A stretch of DNA of 64,000 nucleotides from Pseudomonadota bacterium (GCA_018902755.1 JAHIQI010000046.1:110225-174224); one strand, 5' to 3'. Positions 50,558 to 59,636 are shown, counted from the first letter of the stretch. The notes: a model not told the origin generated them from the letters alone. A program made the numbers and translations.

Positions 50558-50586
50558 AACGTCCTGCAAGTACGCGGACGTTTTTT
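50558..50586 (+). promoter_or_regulatory. Terminator-like hairpin (possible attenuator) upstream of leuS
   Basis: AACGTCC and GGACGTT form a 7-bp stem with an 11-base loop followed by TTTTTT. It lies 52 bp before the leuS ATG, on the coding strand of leuS, where a terminator would only make sense as an attenuator. A second possible stem (GGTTTACAG..CTGT..AAACC) lies just upstream. Confidence 0.5.
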
Positions 50587-50638
50587 ACAACGGGCGGGCC
50601 CGAGCCGCCTGACCTCTAGGCCCCCTCAAGGCACCATC

Positions 50639-53128
50639 ATGGAAGATAGTCAACGCTACGACCCCAAAAGCATCGAAAGCCGCTGGCAACAGCAGTGGGA
50701 ACAAGACGGCATCTTCGCGGTAAGCGATGATTCCAGCAAGGAAAAATACTACTTGCTGGAGATGTTCCCCTACCCCAGCGGACGCATCCACATGGGCCAC
50801 AGCCGGGTGTACACCATCGGCGACACCCTGGCCCGCATCCGGCGCATGCAGGGCTTCAACGTCTTGCACCCCATGGGTTGGGACGCCTTTGGCATGCCCG
50901 CGGAAAACGCGGCCATAGCCAACAAGACCCACCCCGCCCGCTGGACCTACGACAACATCGACTACATGCGGTCACAGCTCAAGAAGCTGGGCTACTCCCA
51001 TGACTGGAGCCGGGAGTTCGCCACCTGCGACCCCAGCTACTACCGCTGGGAGCAGCTCATGTTCGTGCGCATGTGGGAAAAGGGTCTGGTGTACCGCAAG
51101 AAGTCCCTGGTCAACTGGTGCGACACCTGCCAAACGGTGTTGGCCAACGAGCAGGTGGAAGCGGGCAACTGCTGGCGCTGCGACAACCCGGTGGATCAGC
51201 GGGAGCTGTTCGGCTACTTCTTCAAGATCACCGACTACGCCGACGAGCTCCTAAGCAAGCTGGACGAGCTGACCGGCTGGCCCGACTCGGTGAAGATCAT
51301 GCAGCGCAACTGGATCGGCAAGTCCTACGGGGCCGAGATCCACTTCCCCATCGAGGGCCGCGAGGGCGTGGTCCTGGTGTTCACCACCCGGGCGGACACC
51401 CTTTACGGGGCCACCTTCATGAGCCTGGCCCCGGAGCATCCCCTGGCCCTGGAGCTTAGCGCCGGGACCGAGCAGGAGCAGGCGGTCAGGGAGTTCATCG
51501 CCAAGGTCAAGCGCCAGTCCTTCAGCCAGCGGGCCGACGACAAGGGCAAGGAAGGCGTGTTCACCGGGGCCTGGTGCACCCATCCCCTCACCGGGCGGCG
51601 CATGCCGGTGTACGTGGCCAACTTCGTGCTCATGGAGTACGGCACCGGCGCGGTCATGGCCGTGCCCACCCACGACCAGCGCGACTTCGAGTTCGCCAGC
51701 GAGTACGGCCTTGAGCTTATCGAGGTCATCGCCGGACCCGACGGCGCGGTGGGCGTTCAAAACATGACCCAGGCCTTCACCGACTATGGCACCCTGGTCA
51801 ACTCCGGGCCCTTCGACGGCCTGAGCAGCGACGAGGCCAAGCGGGCCGTGGCGGCTGAACTGGAAAAGAAGGGCATGGGCCGGGAGACCATCAACTACCG
51901 CCTGCGCGACTGGGGCATCAGCCGCCAGCGCTACTGGGGCGCGCCCATCCCGGTGATCCACTGCGACAAGTGCGGCCAGGTGCCGGTGCCCGAGGCCGAC
52001 CTGCCGGTGGTGCTTCCCCTGGACGCCCAGCTGCCCGAGACCGGCGGCTCACCCCTGCCGGACCTGGCCGAGTGGGTGAACGTAATCTGCCCCGTCTGCG
52101 GCGGCGCGGCCAGGCGCGAGACCGACACCATGGACACCTTCGTGGAGTCCTCCTGGTACTTCGCCCGCTACGCCTGCCCCCACTACGACCAGGGCCCCCT
52201 GGACCCCGGCCCCACTGATTACTGGATGCCGGTGAACCAGTACATCGGGGGCATCGAGCACGCGGTGCTGCACCTGTTGTACTCGCGCTTTTTCACCAAG
52301 GTGATGCGCGACCTGGGCCTGGTGAAGGCCGACGAGCCCTTCACCAACCTTCTCACCCAGGGCATGGTCATCAAGGACGGCTCCAAGATGTCCAAGTCCA
52401 AGGGCAACGTGGTGGACCCGGACCTGATGGTGCAGCGCTACGGCGCGGACACGGTGCGCCTGTTCATCCTGTTCGCCGCCCCCCCCGAGAAGGAGCTGGA
52501 GTGGTCGGACCGGGGCGTGGAGGGAGCCAGCCGCTTCCTGGGCCGCCTGTGGCGCCTGGGCTTGGCCGTGGCCGAGCAGGCCGAGGGCGTGGCCCCCTAC
52601 ACCGAGGGCGAACTGCCCGAGGCGCTGGGGGCTCTGCACACCAAGACCCACGAGACCATCAAGAAGGTCAGCGAGGACAGCGTAGACAAGTACCAGTTCA
52701 ACACCGCCATCGCGGCCATCATGGAGTTGGTCAACCAGATCAGCCTGGTGGAGCAGGACGAGACGGTGGCGGGCGATCCCCAGCGGGCGGCGGTGCTGCG
52801 CGAGGCGGTGGAGGCGGCGGTAGTGCTCATCAGCCCCATGGCCCCCCACATCGCCGACGAGCTGTGGCAACGCATGGGCGGCCAGGGCTACCTGGTCAAC
52901 CACGCCTGGCCCACCTGGGACGAGGCCGCCCTGGTGCGCGAGGAGAAGCTGGTGGTGGTGCAGGTGCAGGGCAAGGTGCGCTCCAAGCTGACCATGCCCG
53001 CCGACGCCGACGACGCCGCGCTGGAGTCGGCGGCCCTGTCTGATGAAAAAGTGCAAAAATTCATCGACGGCAGGCCGGTTAAAAAGGTAATAGTAGTCCA
53101 GGGCAAGCTGGTGAATATCGTTATCTAG
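50639..53128 (+). CDS. leuS: Leucyl-tRNA synthetase
   Basis: The 829-aa class I synthetase has the HIGH-type motif PYPSGRIHMGH (about residue 43-53) and the KMSKS motif in DGSKMSKSKGNVVDP, a CP1 editing insertion (TTRADTLYGATFM, with conserved Thr) and a C-terminal anticodon-binding region. It charges leucine onto tRNA-Leu in the cytoplasm. The ribosome site is weak (AAGG). It heads the conserved series leuS-lptE-holA. Confidence 0.97.
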   Translation: MEDSQRYDPKSIESRWQQQWEQDGIFAVSDDSSKEKYYLLEMFPYPSGRIHMGHSRVYTIGDTLARIRRMQGFNVLHPMGWDAFGMPAENAAIANKTHPARWTYDNIDYMRSQLKKLGYSHDWSREFATCDPSYYRWEQLMFVRMWEKGLVYRKKSLVNWCDTCQTVLANEQVEAGNCWRCDNPVDQRELFGYFFKITDYADELLSKLDELTGWPDSVKIMQRNWIGKSYGAEIHFPIEGREGVVLVFTTRADTLYGATFMSLAPEHPLALELSAGTEQEQAVREFIAKVKRQSFSQRADDKGKEGVFTGAWCTHPLTGRRMPVYVANFVLMEYGTGAVMAVPTHDQRDFEFASEYGLELIEVIAGPDGAVGVQNMTQAFTDYGTLVNSGPFDGLSSDEAKRAVAAELEKKGMGRETINYRLRDWGISRQRYWGAPIPVIHCDKCGQVPVPEADLPVVLPLDAQLPETGGSPLPDLAEWVNVICPVCGGAARRETDTMDTFVESSWYFARYACPHYDQGPLDPGPTDYWMPVNQYIGGIEHAVLHLLYSRFFTKVMRDLGLVKADEPFTNLLTQGMVIKDGSKMSKSKGNVVDPDLMVQRYGADTVRLFILFAAPPEKELEWSDRGVEGASRFLGRLWRLGLAVAEQAEGVAPYTEGELPEALGALHTKTHETIKKVSEDSVDKYQFNTAIAAIMELVNQISLVEQDETVAGDPQRAAVLREAVEAAVVLISPMAPHIADELWQRMGGQGYLVNHAWPTWDEAALVREEKLVVVQVQGKVRSKLTMPADADDAALESAALSDEKVQKFIDGRPVKKVIVVQGKLVNIVI

Positions 53129-53183
53129 CCCTGGCCGGTGCAGGGTCGCCTGTCCGGACGGCGGGACCATATAGGGAGAAGCT

Positions 53184-53702
53184 GTGGTGAAGAAGCTTTC
53201 GATTGTCGGGATTTTGATGTTGGCGGTCCTGGTGGCGGCCTGCGGATACCAGTTCCGCGGCAAGCAGAACAACCTGCCCAGCGACGTCAAGAGCATCGCC
53301 ATACCGGTCTTCAAGAACAAGACCAACGAGATCCGCATCGAGCAGATCTTCACCGACGCGGTCATTCTCCAGTTCAACCGCAGCCAGATGGTGCGGGTGG
53401 TGTCCGAGAGCAGCGCCGACGCGGTGCTCACCGGCACGGTGGAGCGCGTACAGATCAACGACGTGGCCCTCACCGCCGACGACACCAGCCGCCAGCGGCG
53501 CATCACGGTGTGGGTCTCGGCCAAGCTGACCCGCACCCGCGACGGCAAGGTCCTGTGGCAGAACAAGAGCCTGTGGCAAAACGACACCTACAACGTGAGC
53601 ACCAGCCCCACGGCCACCGACTCCAACAAGCGCGTTGCCCTCACCGCCCTGGCCAAGGTGCTGGCCCAGAGCCTGCACGACAGCGTCTTCGAGAACTTCT
53701 AG
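53184..53702 (+). CDS. lptE: LptE, LPS-assembly lipoprotein
   Basis: The 172-aa protein has a lipobox (LAVLVAAC, lipidated Cys20) and the LptE fold pattern (CGYQFRG..NNLPSDVKSIAIPVFKN, later RITVWVSAKLTR). It plugs the LptD barrel for LPS transport. The GTG start follows AGGGAG; a second GTG is 3 bp later. It lies 55 bp after leuS and 13 bp before holA. Confidence 0.88.
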   Translation: MVKKLSIVGILMLAVLVAACGYQFRGKQNNLPSDVKSIAIPVFKNKTNEIRIEQIFTDAVILQFNRSQMVRVVSESSADAVLTGTVERVQINDVALTADDTSRQRRITVWVSAKLTRTRDGKVLWQNKSLWQNDTYNVSTSPTATDSNKRVALTALAKVLAQSLHDSVFENF

Positions 53703-53715
53703 CCGAGGCGGTGCT

Positions 53716-54732
53716 ATGACCGCCCCCGGCAGCCGTCAGAGGGACCCGACGGCTCTTCCCTGGCCCGAAGTGGCCAAGGGCGAGCCGGGGTCCCTTTACG
53801 GTCTTTTCAGCGAAGAGGATTTTCTGCTCATCCAAGGAGTGGAGCAGTTCATCGCCTCGCCCGCCTTCAGCGACAACCCCTCGCTCAACGTGGAGCGCTT
53901 CCAGGTCAGCGAAACCAAGCCCAGCCGGGTGTTGGACAGCGCCCAGACCCTGCCCTTTTTAGGCAGCAGGCGTTTGGTGGTGGTCAGCGAGGCGCACCTG
54001 TACAAGGCGGATCAGGCGGCGGAGTTTCTGCCCTACCTGGACGATCCCTGCCCCAGCACCACCCTGCTCCTGACCGGAGCCAAGCTGGACGCGCGCACCA
54101 AGTTCGCCAAGACCCTGAGCAAGGCGGGCAAGGTGCACCAGTTCCCCAAGATGTACGCCCGCCAACTGGTTCCCTGGCTGCAAGGCCGGGCGTCGGTGCG
54201 CGACAAGAGCCTGGACTCCCAGGCCGCCGCCTATCTGGCCGAGCTGGCTGGGCTGGGCCTGGGGGCCTTGGATTCGGAGCTGGAAAAGCTGGCTTTGTAC
54301 GTGGGCAAGAACCGGCGCATCACCCTGGACACGGTGCGCGAGGTGCTGGGGGGGTCGCGCCTGTACTCCATCTTCGACTTCACCGACGCGGTGGCCGCCG
54401 GAGGCCTTACCCGGGCGCTGAGCAGTTATGCGCAGCTGGATTCCCTGGGCGAACCCGCGGTGCGGGTTTTGGCCATGCTCACCCGGCTCTACCGTCAGCT
54501 TCTGGAAACCAGGCGGGTCTTGGACCAGGGCGGCGGACCGCAGGAGGTGCAGCGCACCCTGCGCACCCCGCCCCAGGCCACTTCCACCCTGGTGGACCGG
54601 GCCAAGCGCGAGACTCCGGCCAGCCTGAGCGGGGCCCTGAAGGCGGTACTCACCGCCGACGTGGCCCTCAAGTCCTCCCCAGGGGCGGACCGGATAATCA
54701 TGGAACGTCTTATTATGGACTTATGCGCCTGA
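53716..54732 (+). CDS. holA: DNA polymerase III delta subunit
   Basis: The 338-aa protein has the HolA pattern: GSLYGLFSEEDFLLIQGVEQ, LPFLGSRRLVVVSEAHLYK and LLLTGAKLDARTKFAK in the AAA+ region, and SIFDFTDAVAAGG toward the C-terminus. It is the clamp-loader opener. The longer upstream frame is a shadow of lptE. It converges with rpsT. Confidence 0.9.
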   Translation: MTAPGSRQRDPTALPWPEVAKGEPGSLYGLFSEEDFLLIQGVEQFIASPAFSDNPSLNVERFQVSETKPSRVLDSAQTLPFLGSRRLVVVSEAHLYKADQAAEFLPYLDDPCPSTTLLLTGAKLDARTKFAKTLSKAGKVHQFPKMYARQLVPWLQGRASVRDKSLDSQAAAYLAELAGLGLGALDSELEKLALYVGKNRRITLDTVREVLGGSRLYSIFDFTDAVAAGGLTRALSSYAQLDSLGEPAVRVLAMLTRLYRQLLETRRVLDQGGGPQEVQRTLRTPPQATSTLVDRAKRETPASLSGALKAVLTADVALKSSPGADRIIMERLIMDLCA

Positions 54733-54785
54733 GCCGGCCCATGCCGGCCCCGGCGCCAAGAAAAGCGGGCAGCAGCGCCGAGTCG

Positions 54786-55046
54786 CTACAGGGCGGAAAC
54801 CTGGCGGGACAGGCGCGAGATCTTGCGGGCGGCGTTCTTCCTGTGGTAGATGCCCTTGCCTGCGGCCTTGTCGATGATCGGCACGGCCTGGTTCAGGGCG
54901 GTCTGGGCAGCGTCGGCGTCGCCGGCCGCTATGGCCTGACGCACCTGCTTGACCACGGAGCGCACACGAGTGCGGTAAGCCTTGTTGCGCATGCTGCGCT
55001 TTTCAATCTGGCGAGCCCTTTTAAGGGCGGAAGCGTGGTTGGCCAA
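54786..55046 (-). CDS. rpsT: 30S ribosomal protein S20
   Basis: The 86-aa basic protein has ASALKRARQIEKRSMRNKAYR and GIYHRKNAARKISRLSRQV, the S20 signature. The TTG start follows GGAGGAT. It binds 16S rRNA at the small subunit. The order holA-rpsT-murJ is usual for this group. Confidence 0.97.
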   Translation of the reverse strand: MANHASALKRARQIEKRSMRNKAYRTRVRSVVKQVRQAIAAGDADAAQTALNQAVPIIDKAAGKGIYHRKNAARKISRLSRQVSAL

Positions 55047-55152
55047 CTGAGTATCCTCCGGATAAGTTTAGGCTCCGGGCGGTTAGGGGGCCCGTCGCCC
55101 CTGACAGACCCAAACTTTTAACGGGAGCCGGGGTCCCTGTCAAGGGGTTTTG

Positions 55153-56724
55153 ATGCAAGCAGCCAGTGAACAACATAAAATGACCCGGGCAGCGGGGGTG
55201 GTGGGCCTGGCCACCCTGGCCAGCCGCATCGGCGGATTCGTGCGCGATGTGGTCATCGCCTACCTTTTTGGGGCCGGTCCGGCGGCCGACGCCTTTTTCG
55301 TGGCCTTCCGCATTCCCAACCTTTTGCGCCGCCTTTTCGCCGAAGGCACTCTAACCATTGCCTTTATTCCGGTCTTCACCGAATTGCTCAAAAAGAAGGG
55401 GCGCGAGGAGGCCTTCCTCCTGGCCCGCTCCACCTTCTCGCTCCTGTCCCTGGCCCTGTTGGCGGTGACCATCGCCGGGGTGATCTTCGCCCCGGAGGTG
55501 GTGCGGCTCATCGCGCCGGGCTTCACCCCCGGCGAGGACACCTTCGCCCTGGCCGTGGAGATGACCCGCTGGTGTTTGCCCTACATTTTCTTCATCAGCC
55601 TGGTGGCCCTGGCCGCGGGAGTGCTCAATTCCCTGGGCCACTTTTTCGCCCCCGCGGCGGCCCCGGCCCTTCTTAATTTGACCATCATCGCCACCGCCCT
55701 GGTCCTGAGCCCCCGGGTGGACCCACCGGTACTCAGCCTGGCCATGGGCGTGGTCATCGGCGGGATCGCCCAGCTTTTGATGCAGCTGCCCTACCTCAAG
55801 GCCAAGGGGGTGCCCTTCAAGCCCGCCTGGGATCTCAAGAACCCGGCGCTTCGGCGCATGCTGCGCCTGATGATCCCGGCCATCTTCGGGGCAGCGGTGT
55901 ACCAGGTGGCGGTGCTAATGGACACCATCCTGGCCTCTTTCCTGCCCAGCGGCACGGTGAGCTACCTCTACTACGCCGACCGCCTGATCCAGTTCCCCCT
56001 GGGCATCTTCGCCATCGCGGTGAGCACCGCCATCCTGCCCAGCCTGTCGCGCCAGGCGGCGGACGGCGACAAGAAGGCCCTGCTCAGCACCATGGGCTAC
56101 GGCCTGCGCCTGATCCTGTTCATCACCGTGCCGGCCATGGTGGGGCTCCTAGTCCTGGCCCGGCCACTGGTGGTGCTGTTGTTCATGCGCGGCGAGTTCA
56201 CCCTGGAAATGGCCGGGGAGACCGCCGGGGCGGTGATGGGCCTTGGCGCGGGGCTGTGGGCCATCGCCGGAGTGCGGGCGGTGGTGCAGTCGTTCTACGC
56301 CCTCAAGGACATCCGGACCCCGGTGGCCGTGGCCGCCCTGTGCCTGGTCATCAAGCTGGCCTTCTCCCTGGCCCTCATGGGCCCGCTGAAGCAGACCGGC
56401 CTGGCCCTGGCCACCTCGGCCTCGGGGGTGGCCAACCTGCTGCTGCTCTTGTGGCTGCTCAGAAAGCGGGTGGGGCTCTTAGGCGGGCGGCGGCTGTTCA
56501 AGTCCGGCCTGGGCACCTGCGCGGCGGCGGCGGTGATGGGGCTATTGGTGGCCCTGGTGGCCTATGGCCCGGACTGGGGCGACCCCAACGGGGCCCTGTG
56601 GCGCTGGGCCCGGCCCATGGCCGCCCTGGGAGTGGGCACGGCCTCCTACTTCGCGGCGGCCAAGTTGATGCGCCTGGCCGAGCTGGGCGAGTTGTGGCAG
56701 GTGTTCAGGAGCCGACGAGCTTAA
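55153..56724 (+). CDS. murJ: MurJ (MviN) lipid II flippase
   Basis: The 523-aa protein has 14 predicted membrane helices and the start AAGVVGLATLASRIGGFVRD, the AFFVAFRIPNLLRRLFAEGTL and the SYLYYADRLIQFPLGIF motifs of MurJ. It flips lipid II for peptidoglycan synthesis. AAGGGG lies before ATG 55153. It is followed by repeat copy 4. Confidence 0.95.
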   Translation: MQAASEQHKMTRAAGVVGLATLASRIGGFVRDVVIAYLFGAGPAADAFFVAFRIPNLLRRLFAEGTLTIAFIPVFTELLKKKGREEAFLLARSTFSLLSLALLAVTIAGVIFAPEVVRLIAPGFTPGEDTFALAVEMTRWCLPYIFFISLVALAAGVLNSLGHFFAPAAAPALLNLTIIATALVLSPRVDPPVLSLAMGVVIGGIAQLLMQLPYLKAKGVPFKPAWDLKNPALRRMLRLMIPAIFGAAVYQVAVLMDTILASFLPSGTVSYLYYADRLIQFPLGIFAIAVSTAILPSLSRQAADGDKKALLSTMGYGLRLILFITVPAMVGLLVLARPLVVLLFMRGEFTLEMAGETAGAVMGLGAGLWAIAGVRAVVQSFYALKDIRTPVAVAALCLVIKLAFSLALMGPLKQTGLALATSASGVANLLLLLWLLRKRVGLLGGRRLFKSGLGTCAAAAVMGLLVALVAYGPDWGDPNGALWRWARPMAALGVGTASYFAAAKLMRLAELGELWQVFRSRRA

Positions 56725-56765
56725 AACTCTTTTAGGTTTCTCGAGATGCGGTTCGCACGCGGGAG

Positions 56766-56889
56766 CGGCACAGCCAGGTGCCGGCAGACAAGGCGTCTGG
56801 CAAGCGACAGCCGGAGGCGTAGCCTAAGCTACGTCGAGGCTGGAGCGCCGCCAGCAACGCAGTATGCCGGTGACTGGCGAAGCCGCTAC
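56766..56889. repeat. Structured intergenic repeat, copy 4 of 4
   Basis: It begins CGGCACAGCCAG and ends ACTGGCGAAGCCGCTA. The central hairpin CGTAGC-CTAA-GCTACG is at 56818-56833, and a short duplicate of the 3' end (CTGGCGCAGCCGC) continues to 56902. It lies between the convergent murJ and 100-aa genes. It is closest in sequence to copy 2. Confidence 0.8.
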
Positions 56890-56900
56890 TGGCGCAGCCG

Positions 56901-57203
56901 CTAATGGGTCTGCCCGGTGAGATGCTCGATGATGCGCCCCTTCTCATCCACCAGGTACACGCTGAAGCCCTCGTCCTGGGCCTGGCCCAAAAGCTGGGCC
57001 CGGTGGATGGCCTCCACGCTGCGGCTGAACACGCCCTCGGCCTCGGGCAGGCGGCCCAACAGCATCAGGGCCTTGTCCTTTTCGGCGGTCACCGGGATGA
57101 AGCGCTCGCCGTCCTCGTCGGCCAAGCCCAGGAAGTTCTCATCGTTGCGGGTGCGCTCCACGATGACCCAGACGTAGTTACCGGCATCAACCTTGTCGGA
57201 CAT
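56901..57203 (-). CDS. Small protein of unknown function
   Basis: The 100-aa soluble protein reads YVWVIVERTRNDENFLGLADEDGERFIPVT, then a helical region and VYLVDEKGRIIEHL at the end. The layout suggests a small alpha/beta domain of a few strands. No motif or partner is recognised. GGGAGGG precedes ATG 57203. It is convergent with murJ and repeat copy 4 lies downstream. Confidence 0.7.
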   Translation of the reverse strand: MSDKVDAGNYVWVIVERTRNDENFLGLADEDGERFIPVTAEKDKALMLLGRLPEAEGVFSRSVEAIHRAQLLGQAQDEGFSVYLVDEKGRIIEHLTGQTH

Positions 57204-57520
57204 GCTTCCCTCCCGGGGCTGTGTTGAACTGGCTACCCATCAAAACTAGGGCCAAAGGCCCGCCGCGTCAAGCCACCCTTGCGCCGGAGGGGCGAACGGC
57301 TAATATTATCAGCATGTGCACCTGCCGCGAATACAAGGAGCCCTACCGCCCGCCCAGCCGGGCAGGCGCGGCCAAGCGCCGCCGCATTCTGCTCCAGGAC
57401 AAGGCCGGGGCCAGGCCCGCGGCCCAGGGGGAAGCCTTTGGGGAAGCCGCTTCCCTTGCGCCTGTCCGCCGCCCGCGCTAGAGTAGGCCCTCCAACCATT
57501 CAGGAGAGGGTCAAGCTCAC
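57204..57520. other. Divergent intergenic region, no gene supported
   Basis: The 317 bp between the divergent 100-aa gene and rdgC hold the ribosome site of each and presumably both promoters. A 55-codon frame from ATG 57315 exists but has no ribosome site and no recognisable product. Confidence 0.6.
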
Positions 57521-58150
57521 ATGGGACTTCTCAAGGGACGCGCCACCATCACTCGCTACACGGTCAGCGGCGAGCCGCCGGCCGGTTTCTGGGACTTCAT
57601 CGACCGTAGGGTAAAAGCCCACGCCTTCAAAGACATCGAATCCAGCACCGAGGAGCTCTCCGTGGGCTGGTGCGCCATCAACGACTATTTCGACACCGAG
57701 TTCGCCTTCATGTCCTACGCCATGGAGCCCTACGTGCTGCTGGGGCTAAGGGTGGACCAGCGCCGGGTGCCCGCCACCCTGCTCAAGAAGTACCACCGCC
57801 TGGAGATGGACAAGGCCAAGAGCTACCTGGACGAGGGCCGCAACCTGGGCCGGGTGCGCCGGGAGGAGCTGAAGGACAAGGCCCGCCTGGGGCTTTTGGC
57901 CCGCATCCCCCCGGAGACCAAGCTCTACGAGATGGTCTGGGACACCGCCAGAGGCGAGCTTTGGCTGGGCGCGGCCACCCGCAAGGTCATGGACCTGTTC
58001 GAGGAGCACTTCGTGGCCAGCTTCGGCCTGGAGCTGACTCCCCGCCTGCCCTTCCTGGTGGCGCGGGACCTGGTGGCCGGGAGCCAACTGGCCTCCGCCC
58101 TGGAAGAGGCCCGGCCCTGGGGCCCCCTGGCCTGGGAGCAAGGCGCATGA
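57521..58150 (+). CDS. rdgC: RdgC N-terminal half (split recombination-associated protein)
   Basis: The 209-aa protein begins MGLLKGRATITRYTVSGEPP, has ELSVGWCAINDYFDTEF, a LRVDQRRVPATLLKKYHRLE block and LLARIPPETKLYEMVWDTARGELWLGAAT. These match RdgC, a ring-shaped DNA-binding protein that limits RecA. Only the N-terminal ~200 residues are here; the remainder matches the next gene. A GGAGAGG sits about 11 bp before the ATG. Confidence 0.75.
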   Translation: MGLLKGRATITRYTVSGEPPAGFWDFIDRRVKAHAFKDIESSTEELSVGWCAINDYFDTEFAFMSYAMEPYVLLGLRVDQRRVPATLLKKYHRLEMDKAKSYLDEGRNLGRVRREELKDKARLGLLARIPPETKLYEMVWDTARGELWLGAATRKVMDLFEEHFVASFGLELTPRLPFLVARDLVAGSQLASALEEARPWGPLAWEQGA

Positions 58151-58677
58151 ACCTGAACGAGCTGCTGGAGCAGAAGATATTCCTGGGCCAGGAGTTTCTC
58201 ACCTGGCTGTGGTTTTTGCTGGAAACCGATGGCGGGGCCGAGGTCAAGGACCTGGGCTGGGTGGAGCTGACCCTGGGCGAGCGCCTGGTGTTGGGCCCGG
58301 CCATGGGGGCCGACGGCTCCCGGGTCACGGTGAGCGGGGCCGAGGGCTCCCTGGCCGAAGCCCGCGAGGCCCTGCGCCAGGGCAAGCTGGTGGAGGCGTT
58401 GCGCGTGGGCCTGGAGATCCACGGCGAGGAGTACGCCCTTAACCTGGAGGCGGCCGAGCTTACGGTGAAAAGCCTGAAGCTGCCCACCACCGCCGCGCCC
58501 AGCGAAGACCCCGACGGCCTGGAAGGCCTGGTCCTGGAGCGGGTGGCCCTGCTGGAAAACACCATCAAGGCCACCGAGGGGCTGCTCAGCCTGTTTTTGT
58601 CCCAGCGCCTGCACCCGGAAGAAGGCCCCGAGCTGCGCCAAGCCATGGGGCAATGGGCGGCCCAGGAGGGCGCTTAG
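58147..58677 (+). CDS. RdgC C-terminal half-like protein
   Basis: The 176-aa protein has QKIFLGQEFLTWLWFLLE then VELTLGERLVLG and the EALRQGKLVEALRVGLEIHG..YALNLEAAELTVKSLKL run. The latter aligns in order with the LTAGKLVTQL...FVLDDKLAVKRLRF part of full-length Pseudomonas RdgC. Its ATG overlaps the preceding stop by 4 bp (ATGA). Together with the 209-aa protein it would make a two-chain RdgC. The alignment is by eye. Confidence 0.6.
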   Translation: MNLNELLEQKIFLGQEFLTWLWFLLETDGGAEVKDLGWVELTLGERLVLGPAMGADGSRVTVSGAEGSLAEAREALRQGKLVEALRVGLEIHGEEYALNLEAAELTVKSLKLPTTAAPSEDPDGLEGLVLERVALLENTIKATEGLLSLFLSQRLHPEEGPELRQAMGQWAAQEGA

Positions 58678-59108
58678 CTAGCCTTGCGGGCCACCTCCAG
58701 GGCTTCTGAAGCTCGCTGTAGGCAATAGGCCACCAACTCCGGGTCGTCGCCCTCCAGATCGAAGCAATAGCCGTCCTGGCCGAACAGCCCGCCGGGGATG
58801 AGGTTGCCCAACTCGTCCGGGTCGCTGATCTCCTCGTCGTAAAAGCACAACGAGAGCATCAGTTCCTCCTCGCCCAAGGGCACCACGTCGGCTATGGCGA
58901 ATAAGGGTTTCTCCCGCCCGTCGGGCTTGGGGTCCAGGTCCCAGCGCAGGCTGTAGCTCACCCCCGGCCGGGGCAAAAAGCTCTCCCCCACCCCCTGCAT
59001 ATCCATCACCCCCTGGCGATAGGCCAGAAGGCTTTTCTTGAGGCCCGCCTCGGCGCTGGGCCATTGCTCCAAAAACTGATCCAAGGTCATGTCGGATTCC
59101 GCGTTCAC
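58674..59108 (-). CDS. Small protein of unknown function
   Basis: The 144-aa acidic protein has DQFLEQWPSAEAGLKKSLLA, a basic/aromatic GVSYSLRWDLDPKPDG stretch and ELMLSLCFYDEEIS. GGGAG lies 8 bp before a GTG at 59108, which I take as the start (ATG 59090 is an alternative). Its stop overlaps the stop of the RdgC C-terminal gene by 4 bp. Family not recognised. Confidence 0.65.
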   Translation of the reverse strand: MNAESDMTLDQFLEQWPSAEAGLKKSLLAYRQGVMDMQGVGESFLPRPGVSYSLRWDLDPKPDGREKPLFAIADVVPLGEEELMLSLCFYDEEISDPDELGNLIPGGLFGQDGYCFDLEGDDPELVAYCLQRASEALEVARKAS

Positions 59109-59188
59109 GTTGCACACTCCCGCAGCAGTTAATACCCTGATAGGTGTAGGTATTAACACAAGCAGGCGTTCTTGGCAAATCCGAGGGG

Positions 59189-59536
59189 TTAATGCATCAG
59201 TTGGTTCAGGTGGGGGCTGAGGGCAACTATGCGGCGCAGACCGGCCTCTATGCGGTGCAACCGGATGACCCCCCGCCAAATGAGATAGCCACCCAGGGAA
59301 AGCAGCCCCAGGCAAACCAACAGCAACGGCAGGATATACCAGAAATTGTCACGGAAATGGTAAAAGCGCGAGGTGACCACCAACACCGAGATGATGCTCA
59401 TGGGCACCGCCAACAGGGCCAGGCCGGTGCGCACGGCGGCCAGTTGGGTGCGTTTGTCGGCCAAAAGGAATTGCGCCTCGTTTATCAGCAGGCTTTCCGG
59501 TTCCTGGCCGCTACCCTGGTCCATGCTCTGCTCCAC
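59189..59536 (-). CDS. DUF202-family membrane protein
   Basis: The ~115-aa protein has an N-terminal cytoplasmic ALNE-like FLLADKRTQLAAVRTGLAL segment and two or three membrane helices (VPMSIISVLVV, YILPLLLVCLGLLSLGGYLI). This matches DUF202/YidH. Function is unknown. The start is uncertain: GTG 59536 has the best ribosome site (GGAGGAC); ATG 59524 and TTG 59563 are alternatives. Confidence 0.75.
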   Translation of the reverse strand: MEQSMDQGSGQEPESLLINEAQFLLADKRTQLAAVRTGLALLAVPMSIISVLVVTSRFYHFRDNFWYILPLLLVCLGLLSLGGYLIWRGVIRLHRIEAGLRRIVALSPHLNQLMH

Positions 59537-59636
59537 GCCGTCCTCCCTGGATGGGTCGTTCAACCCAAGGTAGCAAAACCCGCGTCCCGTGGCTAGGCGG
59601 CGGCCTCGGGTGAAGCCCTTACGGCCAAACCGGGCG

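Noticed and set aside
53635..53715. Longer holA start inside lptE
   Set aside because: It overlaps lptE in another frame; ATG 53716 fits the family and has its own ribosome site.
57315..57481. A 55-codon frame starting MCTC
   Set aside because: No ribosome site, low complexity and no recognisable product.
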